From: Nemertoderma westbladi | Taxonomy: Eukaryota > Xenacoelomorpha > Nemertodermatida > Nemertodermatidae | Length of the DNA stretch: 64,000 nt | Assembly (NCBI GenBank): GCA_032718475.1 | Contig: JAUCBJ010004350.1 | Location: forward strand, 62,001 to 126,000 | Direction of reading: 5' to 3' | Shown here: positions 24,851 to 36,700 of the stretch, piece by piece | Position numbering within the stretch: position 1 is the stretch's first letter | Layout: every line of letters begins with the position of its first letter | The notes under the pieces: generated by a model | What the model was told of the DNA's origin: nothing | The model's input: only the letters and a program-made list of their open reading frames with translations | Databases searched by the model: none | Program-made: the position numbers and the translations under genes

Positions 24851-27800
24851 ATGCCTTGCTGCGCCTGCAACGTTAAGGCGGGCACTAGGCGGTGTAAAAA
24901 CTGTTTGTGCGTGAAGGAGGGTCGCCGTTGCTTCAACTGCGCACCGGGTAAGAAGGGCTTATGCGAAAATGAGGGGGTTTCATCGTCACAGCCGTTGCCC
25001 ATACAGAACTTAGTCAGTTTGCTGAAGCCGGCGTTTCTTTCTCAACCAGCGGCTCCGAATACGGATGATGGGGATAATACGTTGATCGATGAGGACGACA
25101 CTCTGGTGGATACCCCTCCCTTTGTTTCTCCACTCACGTCACCGTGTGGGTCGCCATCCACAGTGTCGCTTATTTTCGCGACGCCCTCGTTTACAGTAGC
25201 CACGCTGTCTACCGGACCCCATACCGACGCCACGCTGTCTACCGAACCCCATACCGACGCCACGCTGTCTACCGGACCCCATACCGACGCCACGCTGTCT
25301 ACCGGACCCCATACCGACGCCACGCTGTCTACCGAACCCCATACCGACGCCACGCTGTCTACCGGACCCCATACCGACGCCACGCTGTCTACCGAACCAC
25401 ATACCGACGCCACGCTGTCTACCGGACCCCATACCGACGCCACGCTGTCTACCGGACCCCGTACTGACGCCACGCTGTCTACCGGACCCCGCACCGACGC
25501 CACGCTGTCTACCAGACCACGTACCGACGCCACGCTGTCTACCGGACCCCGTATCGACGCCACGCTGTCTACCGGACCCCTTACCGACGCCACATTGGCT
25601 ATCGGATCCCATACCGACTCCAATATGTCTACCGGATCCCAGACCGACGCCAATATGTCTACCGGACCCCAGACCGACGCCACGTTGTCTACCGGACCCC
25701 AGACCGGCGCTAAAGTGTCTACCGGACCCCAGACCGGCGCCACACCGTCTACCGGACCCCAGACCGGTGCCACATCGTCTACCGGACCCCAGACCGACGC
25801 CACGTTGTCTACCAGACCCCAGACAGGCACCAATATGTCTACCGGACCCCAGACCGGCGCCACACCGCCTACTGGACCTCGTACCGGCGCCACACCGTCT
25901 ACCGGATCCCAGACCGGCGCCACACCGTCTACCGGATCCCAGACCGGCGCCACACAGTCTACCGGATCCCAGACCGGCGCCACACCGTCTACCGGATCCC
26001 AGACCGGTGCCATACCGCCTACCGGACCTCGTACTGGCGCCATACCGCCTACCGGACCTCGTACTGGTGCCACACCGCTTACCGGATCCCAGAGCGGCGC
26101 CACACCGTCTACGGGATCCCAGACCGGCGCCACACCATTTACCGGACCCCAGAATGGTGCCATTTCGTCTACGAGACCCCGTACCGGCGCCACACCGCCT
26201 ACCGGACCACGTACTGGCGCCACACCGTCTACAGGGACCCACGTATGGTTTGAGCTAAAGCTTCCACTGGTGGATATTTTGACGCCTTTAGATCTCGTCT
26301 ATAAGAAAATAGTTCACTGGCGATCCAATTTGTTTCTGGTGCCTCAGGGGGCGGTTGGTAGACAACTAGTAGCGGAGATGACACGTCTTGTGAACTTGTT
26401 TACAACGGGGTCCCCTTTTACAGGAGGCTGCGTTAACAGCGTTGATGTGTCTGCCTGCGTTGCTCCTACAGAAACCTAGCCGATCGTCAAACACGGCAAC
26501 TCATCGAAAAGTTCTGGAACGCCGCTTAAATGATTGGAGAAATGCGCGTTTCACTGATTTGATGGCAGAAGCTAGCGCAATACAGGGACATCTCCCGAGA
26601 CCGCCTAGACAACCGGAATCCCAAACTGAAGCTACGAGAAAAGCTTTCGTTCGGCATATGTTGACTGGAAATGTGTCAGCCGCTACTCGATGCCTCAGTC
26701 AGATCAACCGAGGTACTCCAATGAAACTCGACGATTCATTCGTCGACAAGGATGGTACAACGAAGGTAGTTCGCGATGTTCTGTTAGAAAAACATCCCGT
26801 AGCTACTCTGGCAGATAGTTCCGTCCTGCTTACAGAATTCGATCGCGCACCAGAGCACCACAGGGTGGTGTTTGAACGTATCGACGGCCAGCTGATTCTT
26901 TCCTGTCTCCTCCGAATGAAAGGAAACGCGGCAGGCCCCTCGGGCCTTGACGTACAGGGGTGGAAACACCTGCTGACGAAGTTTAGAAACTACTCCGTGG
27001 ATCTCTCCAACAGCGTTGCAGACATGGCGAAGCGGAAGCACAGGAGATTGTACCGAGGGGGGTGTTGTCATCTTACCTTTCCGCACGTCTTCTCGCGTTG
27101 GATAAGTGTCCGGGGGTTCGGCCCATCGGCATTGGGGAGGTGTTACAGCGGGTAATCGGGAAGGCGGCGATGTTCAGCATTAGTGGGGACCTTCAGTCCG
27201 TAGGCGGATCCACCCAGCTCTGTATGGGACAGAAATCTGGTATTGAATTCGCCATACACAGCCTTAATGATGCATTCGCCGAGGAAGAATGTGAGGCGAT
27301 ACTCCAAATTGATGCAACTAATGCATTCAACGTTCTTAATCGGGAGGCCGCCACACACAACATTAGCCTTGTCTGCCCATCGCTGCACACAATCGTTGTA
27401 AATTGCTACGCGGAGCCATCGAACTTGTTCGTGGGAGGTGAGTCTATTTTCTCCTCGGAAGGTTCCACTCAAGGGGATCCGGTGGCGATGCCGATGTTCG
27501 CCTCCGGTTTAACTCCATTCGTAGACGAACTCGAGACGGCGTGTACTGTGAACCAGAAATGGTTTGCAGATGATGGAAATGCGGCGGGTTCTCTAGTTGA
27601 ATTGCGGAAGTTTTGGGATGTTGCTGTGAGGAGGGGTCCTCTATACGGATATTTCCCCTCGAAATGTCGGTTGACGGTGAAACCTGACAAGCTCGGTGAG
27701 GCTGAATTACTCTTTGCCGGCATGGACATCGTCATAGACTCGGTTGGCAGCAAGCTTCTTGGGGGGGTGATTGGTTCAAAGGAGTTCCAGGAGGAGTTTA

Positions 27801-29087
27801 TACTTTCCAAGGTAGATGAGTTCGCGGAGGAGGTGGATCGACTCGCTGATATCTCCATGATGGACCCTCATTGCGCGTACGCGGGTCTAGCCTTTCGGAC
27901 TGTCGTGCAGATGGCGGTTTCTCGCTCGGGTTATACCAGGCGCCGTCGAGCAGTTCGATAAACTCGAGAAATCGGTGACGGCCGCTCTCTGTCGGATAGT
28001 TGACCGGCCGGCGTTGACCACGGAGGAACGACAGCTGCTCTCCCTCCCAGTCCGTGCTGGGGGGATGGGAATCCCAGTTCCGTCCGATCTGGCCACTCAG
28101 TATGACCATTCCAGGTTGGTTTGTGAGCCACTGAATGGCGCTTCCTCTGGTGATATGGCAGACGTCAGGAAGGAACAGCTACTCGCCGCCAATCGTGTAA
28201 AGGTACAGGCTGGCCTGCAAACAAAAAATAAAATCGCAGTTTGTAACGGAGACCTGCCGCTAACCCAACAAAAGCTAAGGGAATTAGTTTCAGAAAAGGG
28301 GGCGTCAACCTGGCTGAATACTAAACCGGTTACTATACATAACACTCACCTGTCGAAAGAGGAATTCCGAGATGCATTGTGTCTGCGGTACTGTTGGCAG
28401 CCGAAGTCTCTCCCCGCTCGTTGTGTCTGTGGGTCGCGATTTTCACCCACCCACGTCCTGTCGTGTCCTACTGGAGGATTTCCCTCTATCAGACATAACG
28501 AGATTCGAGACTTCATTGCCAACGCGTTAACCGAGGTGGCTAACAACGTAGCCATAGAGCCAATGCTGCAGCCCTTGACAGGCGAGTCGTTCCGGCACCG
28601 GACCACGTCTACCGACCAACAGGCCAGGCTCGACGTCTCAGTCAGCGGTTTTTGGGGAAACCGGTACGAGAAAGTCTTCCTGGATGTCTCCGTGTTCAAC
28701 CCCTTATCGGAAACGAACGCGGCGATGTCGTTGGAAGCAGCGCACTCGCACCACGAGGCACGCAAACGCCTCAAGTACGAAGACCGGATTCGCGAGGTAG
28801 AACTGGCGACATTTGTGCCCCTCATCGTTTCTGCATTCGGTGGGATGGCTACGGCAATGCGCCAGTTTGTGAAACGGCTGGCATACAAGCTGTCGGACCG
28901 CCGTGAAATCCGGTACTCCGACTGTGTTTCCTGGATCCGGAGACAAATTAGTTTTGCGCTTCTGCGGTCCAGTCTGATGTGTCTTCGCGGCGCGCGTTCC
29001 GCATCCAAGCGGCCAGTTCACCACGCGATATTGGACACCTCCATACGGCTGGCGAACGCGGATACGGACTGCGGGGTTGCTGGGTAG
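24851..29087 (+). pseudogene. Zinc finger / reverse transcriptase / RLE polyprotein, frameshifted
   Basis: Frame segments: 24851-26440, 26442-27060, 27062-27961 and 27965-29087, so at least three frameshifts (near 26440, 27055 and 27960). The N-terminus has a Cys cluster (CCAC, CKNC, CFNC). Next is a decapeptide repeat block. The RT part includes LLLQKPSRSS, GNAAGPSGLDVQGW, STQGDPVAMPM and the catalytic FADD (27563-27574). The C-terminal part has CVCGSRF, HVLSCPTGG, RHNEIRD, then RLDV and FLDV spaced as in a PD-(D/E)XK endonuclease. Such proteins copy element RNA at a nicked target. This copy cannot make a full protein as written. Confidence 0.75.
25199..26240 (+). repeat. In-frame 30-bp minisatellite inside the retroelement ORF (about 35 copies)
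   Basis: Units of 30 bp encode decapeptides such as ATLSTGPHTD and ATPSTGSQTG. There are no frame-breaking indels across about 35 units. Early units are nearly identical (ACGCTGTCTACCGGACCCCA); later ones diverge. It forms a Ser/Thr/Pro-rich linker between the zinc finger and the RT. Confidence 0.85.
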
Positions 29088-29272
29088 TTCAGTTGGGTAG
29101 TTCAGTTACCACTGACAGACTGCTGCGACGGACAGGATTAATTAATAATATTAAAAATAGTTTGAATTTCCCCCGTAAATGCTAAATGTATCGTGTAGTA
29201 TATATTTGTTGGCATTTTGCTTTATTAAATTGACATATAAAAAAAAAAAAATAAAAAAAATAAAAAAAAATT

Positions 29273-30597
29273 ATGTAAGTCAGTCAGGTACTCGGTACCA
29301 GTATATACTATAATTATGTAAGTCAGTCAGGTACTCCGTACCAGTATATACTATAATTATGTAAGTCAGTCAGGTACTCGGTATCGGTACAGGTACTCGG
29401 TATCGGTACAGGTACTCGGTACCAGTATATAATATAATTATGTAAGTCAGTCAGGTACTCGGTACCGGTACAAGTACTCGGTACCAGTATATAATATAAT
29501 TATGTAAGTCAGTCAGGTACTCGGTACCGGTAGAGGTACTCGGTACCAGTATATAATATAATTATGTAAGTCAGTCAGGTACTTGGTACCAGTATATAAT
29601 ATAATTATGTAAGTCAGTCAGGTACTCGGTACCTGTACCCTGTACTGGTACCGGTACAGGTACTCGGTACCAGTATATAATATAATTATGTAAGTCAGTC
29701 AGGTACTCGGTACCAGTATATAATATAATTATGTAAGTCAGTCAGGTACTCGGTACCGGTACAGGTACTCGGTACCAGTATATAATATAATTATGTAAGT
29801 CAGTCAGGTACTTGGTACCAGTATATAATATAATTATGTAAGTCAGTCAGGTACTCGGTACCAGTATATAATATAATTATGTAAGTCAGTCAGGTACTCG
29901 GTACCAGTATATAATATAATTATGTAAGTCAGTCAGGTACTCCGAACCGGTACAGCTGCTCGGTACCAGTATATAATATAATTATGTAAGTCAGTCAGGT
30001 ACTTGGTACCAGTATATAATATAATTATGTAAGTCAGTCAGGTACTCGGTACCAGTATATAATATAATTATGTAAGTCAGTCAGGTACTCGGTACCGGTA
30101 CAGGTACTCGGTACCAGTATATAATATAATTATGTAAGTCAGTCAGGTACTCAGTACCGGTACAGGTACTCGGTACCAGTATATAATATAATTATGTAAG
30201 TCAGTCAGGTACTCGGTACCAGTATATAATATAATTATGTAAGTCAGTCAGGTACTCCGAACCGGTACAGCTGCTCGGTACCAGTATATAATATAATTAT
30301 GTAAGTCAGTCAGGTACTCGGTACCAGTATATAATATAATTATGTAAGTCAGTCAGGTACTCTGTACCGGTACCGGTACTCGGTACCAGTATATAATATA
30401 ATTATGTAAGTCAGTCAGGTACTCCGAACCGGTACAGCTGCTCGGTACCAGTATATAATATAATTATGTAAGTCAGTCAGGTACTTGGTACCAGTATATA
30501 CTATAATTATGTAAGTCAGTCAGGTACTCGGTACCAGTATATACTATAATTATGTAAGTCAGTCAGGTACTCGGTACCGCTATATAATATAATATGC
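29273..30597. repeat. Minisatellite rich in GGTACC (unit ~41 bp with longer variants)
   Basis: Units share AATTATGTAAGTCAGTCAGG, then TACTCGGTACCAGTATATA. About half carry an added block such as GGTACCGGTACAGGTACTC. The array runs from the retroelement tail to about 110 bp before an EEA1-like exon, so it is upstream intron of that gene. GTAAGTCAG looks like a strong splice donor and is repeated about 30 times. Confidence 0.85.
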
Positions 30598-30708
30598 AGA
30601 ACCTACAATCGTAAATAACTTATACACCATTAGCTCATATAGAAGCCAGACAGACCACCATACATATACCACCATACAGATTCTACTAACAGTAATTTTT
30701 TATTACAG

Positions 30709-33700
30709 AATAAAATTATCGAAGATTCTAGAACCAAATTTGATGAATCAATAAGTTCCATGGATGTTACCATAGCAACGTTACAAGCAACCAATGAACG
30801 GTTAGAAAGTGATTTAAGGAAACCCTGCGTGCAGTGTGAAGATTACGAATTTCAATTGGTTAAACTACAACATCAAGTGAAATCATTGTCCAATCAGATC
30901 AAAGAGAAAGTTCTTACAGTAGAGGTTAGTTGTTCCGATCAGGATCAGCCAAGCCAATCAGATCAAAGATAAATATCGTACTGTAAAGTCCAGTAGTATA
31001 CCACCTACTGAATCATAGTAACGAAATAAATACCTTACTGTAGAATCCAGCAGTATATACGGGTTCGTACAGTATCTGACAAGAAATCCCAGTCCAGGGT
31101 GTCTAAATAAAAAGATAAAGTACACAAACGACTACTGGCGAGGAATGGAGCCTGATGTCTCTTCTAATACTTGGGCGAATCAAATGCCCGGGCTAACTAG
31201 ACAAACAGGATGCCCGGCCTTTAACCGGTGAGGCAGATGTACAGTCTACACATACAGACCAAACTCACCGGAAAACAATCCCCGCGTAGTGAATCATAAC
31301 TACCGCTAATGGACCTAAATACTATAAACTTGCCGCGGTGTGATTTATATGGGTATAATACGAGCTAGCGGGTCAACGACACTAGCGTAAGAAATAATAC
31401 TGCCGACAGGAAAAGACAGTCAAAAGGGGTGCCTGAGAACAAAACAATACTTCTACAAACTATCTTAAAGCGCGTGTGTGTGTGTGTGTGTGTGTTACGA
31501 TAAAACAATTTTGGTGTACCGCTGTTGTACTAGGTTTTGGTGATTTTAACAAAATAACAATACCGGGCGCTAGCTACTTGAATAAACTAGTCGCGCGCTG
31601 GTAGCGCAATACTTACAAACTGACGTCAAAAGGGCTCTCTCCTCCTATATTCACAACTCAGTCGGGAAATTACGGTGTTAGTAACTACACCCGCGATCGG
31701 CACTGATACCAGATTCTGATTGTGAGATAAGGAAATAGGGTGTTAATTTACTATCGTACGTATAGCTGATCTGGTATGTAATTGATTCTAGAATTTTGTT
31801 ACCGCGGTGGTCTGCAGTAAATACCTATCAGTGGGAGGGGAAGGGAATATGGGAAGGGCGTGGTAGATCGACCTCCCTTAGCCAAACATGTGCCGGTAGC
31901 AGAAAGCTGCCCCCTTGCTTGAGCAAATACTTTGGACTCAGACAGGTCAGTCAGACTGCAAGGCCTACAGAGCTAACCGGTACTGTACCGCTAGTAAGGC
32001 AAATCACCAAATTATAGAGCGTGCTGTTTGCACCTAGTGTACTTGCACGTACTAACAAACAGCTTCAGCTCGCACCTATAAGAGGTACAGGCTAACCGAG
32101 GGGTTCCTGTCTGAATCTGAGGTATTTGTTCCTATATTTTACGGCGTCCCAGGACGGCGTCACGCTTTCCCCTGATCTAAGCTCTTACGGCGGGCAAAGG
32201 CGTCGAACAAAGTCTTACTTCCTCTAACATGAGGTTCTCAGGCAATCGGGTCATACCTTCCAAATGGGTGTGGGTGAGATAGTCCGGGTTCCCTTATGTG
32301 TCGTGGACATCCCTTCCCCTTGCGTTGCTGTGGCCTAAAGGTCTAGGCAGCCATTCATTTGGCTGTTCAAGATAGATACGCTAAAGAACTACATGTTCAG
32401 AGTTTGCAGTACCCTATATTTTAACGTAAATAACAAAATGATTTATCAAACTAAACTAAACTAAACTTTACAATCAGAACAACAAGATAAGTGTAAGATT
32501 AGTGAAAACCGAAGGGCAAACGGCACCTTATATAGGAAATCCTAAGCATGGAATCACACTAGAACATTCTACCACATTCCATGGGCTCACATTGGACCAA
32601 TAAATTATTAAAATACTACTCAATTCACGTGTTGTACGCACTCCATTGGCTTATCGAGTTTGGCGAGACGGAAAATAAATTGCACAAAATATAAATATTT
32701 ACCGACCCAGATTCGAACTCTCTACCTATCTCATGCATAACCTGCGCACTAACCTTCTGGACCAATATGTGTGGTACTTAAATGAGTATAAGCTTCATTT
32801 GTGGGAGTATAATTCTGTTTTGACCGCACCGGAAGTACGTCGCAAGACTTTGAACGTAATCCCTGAAATATGGCCGAAGAAACTTTGTTTTTTACTTTTT
32901 TTGGCAATAAATAATTCTTGTTTGTTCCGTTCTAGAAACTTGAGACAACTATCATTGGTTGTTTGTTCCGTTCTAGAAACTTGAGACAACTATCATTGGT
33001 TGTTTGTACCGTTCTAGAAACTTGAGACAACTATCATTGGTTGTTTGTTCCGTTCTAGAAACTTGAGACAGCTATCATTGGTTGTTTGTTCCGTTCTAGA
33101 AACTTGAGACAACTATCATTGGTTGTTTGTTCCGTTATAGAAACTTGAGACAACTATCATTGGTTGTTTGTTCCGTTCTAGAAACTTGAGACAGCTATCA
33201 TTGGTTGTTTGTTCCGTTCTAGAAACTTGAGACAACTATCATTGGTTGTTTGTTCCGTTCTAGAAACTTGAGACAACTATCATTAGTTGTTTGTTCCGTT
33301 CTAGAAACTTGAGACAACTATCATTGGTTGTTTGTTCCGTTCTAGAAACTTGAGACAACTATCATTGGTTGTTTGTTCCGTTCTAGAAACTTGAAACAAC
33401 TATCATTAGTTGTTTGTTCCGTTCTAGAAACTTGAGACAGCTATCATTGGTTGTTTGTTCCGTTCTAGAAACTTGAGACAACTATCATTGGTTGTTTGTT
33501 CCGTTATATAAACTTGAGACAACTATCATTGGTTGTTTGTTCCGTTCTAGAAACTTGAGACAACTATCATTGGTTGTTTGTTCCGTTCTAGAAACTTGAG
33601 ACAACTATCATTGGTTGTTTGTTCCGTTATAGAAACTTGAGACAACTATCATTGGTTGTTTGTTCCGTTCTAGAAACTTGAGACAACTATCATTGGTTGT

Positions 33701-36700
33701 TTGTTCCGTTCTAGAAACTTGAGACAACTATCATTGGTTGTTTGTTCCGTTATAGAAACTTGAGACAACTATCATTGGTTGTTTGTTCCGTTCTAGAAAC
33801 TTGAGACAACTATCATTGGTTGTTTGTTCCGTTCTAGAAACTTGAGACAACTATCATTGGTTGTTTGTTCCGTTCTAGAAACTTGAGACAACTATCATTG
33901 GTTGTTTGTTCCGTTCTAGAAACTTGAGACAACTATCATTGGTTGTTTGTTCCGTTATAGAAACTTGAGACAACTATCATTGGTTGTTTGTTCCGTTCTA
34001 GAAACTTGAGACAACCATCATTGGTTGTTTGTTCCGTTCTAGAAACTTGAGACAACTATCATTGGTTGTTTGTTCCGTTCTAGAAACTTGAGACAACTAT
34101 CATTGGTTGTTTGTTCCGTTCTAGAAACTTGAGACAACTATCATTGGTTGTTTGTTCCGTTCTAGAAACTTGAGACAACTATCATTGGTTGTTTGTTCCG
34201 TTCTAGAAACTTGAGACAACTATCATTGGTTGTTTGTTCCGTTATAGAAACTTGAGACAACTATCATTGGTTGTTTGTTCCGTTCTAGAAACTTGAGACA
34301 ACTATCATTGGTTGTTTGTTCCGTTCTAGAAACTTGAGACAACTATCATTGGTTGTTTGTTCCGTTATAGAAACTTGAGACAACTATCATTGGTTGTTTG
34401 TTCCGTTCTACAAACTTGAGACAACTATCATTGGTTGTTTGTTCCGTTCTAGAAACTTGAGACAACTATCATTGGTTGTTTGTTCCGTTATAGAAACTTG
34501 AGACAACTATCATTGGTTGTTTGTTCCGTTCTACAAACTTGAGACAACTATCATTGGTTGTTTGTTCCGTTCTACAAACTTGAGACAACTATCATTGGTT
34601 GTTTGTTCCGTTCTAGAAACTTGAGACAACTATCATTGGTTGTTTGTTCCGTTATAGAAACTTGAGACAACTATCATTGGTTGTTTGTTCCGTTCTAGAA
34701 ACTTGAGACAACTATCATTGGAGTGAATGAGGAGTCTGATAATATCAAGGCGCGGTACGAAACCACCCAGGCGGAGTTGCATCTACTGAAATCTAAAGAG
34801 AAAGAGTTACAGCAAGAATTGGCCATGGTAACGGATTCCAACGAAGAGCTGAAGATTACATTGGACAAGGCGACTAGTGAAAAGGTTAGCCGAGTGTTTC
34901 CGTTAACATTCAGACTGAGTAATAGATTACTGAAGCAGTGAGACCCGGAGTAAAGATTATATATGTTAAAGGCATTTATTTATTGTATTAGAAAATTAAA
35001 CACTTTCTGTTAAAAGCGAGTGATTTTGAAATACGTAGGATTTTGAAAATACAGTACATAATAGTAAGTTTGATCTGGCGAAATATCATTTTTTTATTTA
35101 GGATGAGTTAGAATTGGCGCGTAACGCGTTACAGTTGAGTAGTGAGCAGTTGGATTCCGTTAACAGAGATTTGGAGAAACGGTATACAACCTTACAGAAC
35201 GAACACGTTGAGTTAATGGATAGAAGCAACAATGTTAGTCTGAGAGTCGTTTACGTTTAGTAAATTTATTGAAACCCAAGTTTCATAGATTTCTCCTCAG
35301 TTTCATACCACGTGTTCCGTCATCAAGTCTGCAGTTCAAATCTCCACCAATTAGAACCGGAAGTTGGAGGGGGTCTGTTTGATGGGGGAGATTGCGTTGT
35401 TGATTGATAGAATATACCTTGCAGACTGTAGTCGGGGTTAAATTAAAACATGTAATATTATGGGTTTGTTCAGAAGTGGAAAAAATGAGAAAGCGCGTCA
35501 CCGGGGGTTGAACCAGCGCTATACGTACGTTTCGGCCTAACAGGCCTCATCAGTAGCGCTAACCAGCTCAGCCACTAGCCCCTGACACGCACACTCCCAC
35601 CTAATCCACTTCTATTGAACGGGAATATGAACACTTCTATGAAATTGAATTAGGTGTGAGTGTCAGGGGCTAGTGGCTGAGCCGGTTAGCGCTACTGATG
35701 AGGCCTGTTAGGCCGAAACGTACGTATAGCGCTGGTTCAACCCCCGGTGACGCGCTTTCTCATTTTTTCCACTTTTGAATAAAACCATAATATTACACCT
35801 TTAATTACAGTTGCAACAGCTCATCTCCAATTTATTTAATTAAATTAAAACACGCTAAACAATGCAACACATAATATCATTAGAAATAACTAAGTTGGGT
35901 TTGGATGGGGAGTAATTGACGAAATAGTGAATAGTGAACGGCGGAGTCTTAAAATATTTAATCTTAGTTACCCGATGAATCTTAATATGTGGATTGGTGC
36001 TTAAGCGGGATCCCGATCCCGAAAAACAGGAATCCCGGTGGGTGCAATCCCTGTCCCGAACCCCATCTCGACTTTTTTGGAACGGGATCCCGAAGGGGGC
36101 CTATAATATAGTGAAGTAAATTTCTAGAATAACCGATGGATGTTTGCTAGTGAGTTGAAATCTGTTTATCATATCGAGTAGTCGGATTACTGGATTTCAT
36201 TAAACCATCTAGTAATCAACTGTAAATAAATTTTAATAAAATTTTATCTTACTAAAATCTTTCAGAAGTGTAAGATAAAGTGAGTGTTACCCAAAAACCG
36301 CCACATATACCTAGAACTTTAAGGGCATTTAATCCAAAATTGCATTCCCGATCCAGTAAATCGGGATCCCGTGATAATTCCGGTCCCGATCCCGGAAATC
36401 CCGAAAAGTCTGAGTTCATTGAATTGCCTGATCAACTTTTATGGCAACCAACACATGGAAAGCGTAGCCGTGGACGACCGGCTATGAGATATATTGACCA
36501 GCTCGAAAGGGATACTGAACTTGGGAGAAACGAAATTGCGACAACTATGGAGAATCGGGAAGCCTGGAAGGATCTCATTTCCACTGTCCGAGTTTGCTCG
36601 ACCTAGTAGTAGTAGTTGGAGAATCGGGAAGCCTGGAAGGATCTCATTTCCACTGTCCGAGTTTGCTCGACCTAGTAGTAGTTGGAGAATCGGGAAGCCT

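Larger units (their letters stand above)
24650..29272 (+). mobile_element. Non-LTR retrotransposon with restriction-like endonuclease, degenerate
   Basis: The body runs from a GC-richer 5' part to an A-rich tail (29241-29270, runs of A broken by T) typical of non-LTR elements. It encodes one protein order: Cys-rich zinc finger, repeat-rich linker, reverse transcriptase, then a Cys/His plus RxD...D endonuclease-like domain. GC content is well above the surroundings, consistent with an insertion. The 5' boundary is a guess. The tail abuts the minisatellite at 29273. Confidence 0.7.
35451..35798. mobile_element. Palindromic element with two inverted hammerhead ribozymes
   Basis: Arms 35451-35605 and 35649-35798 are near-perfect inverted repeats around a 43-bp centre. 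Each arm contains one hammerhead motif (see the two ncRNA entries). Short-stem hammerheads of this kind are known from the terminal repeats of Penelope-like elements and related retroposons; here no element body remains. Confidence 0.75.
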
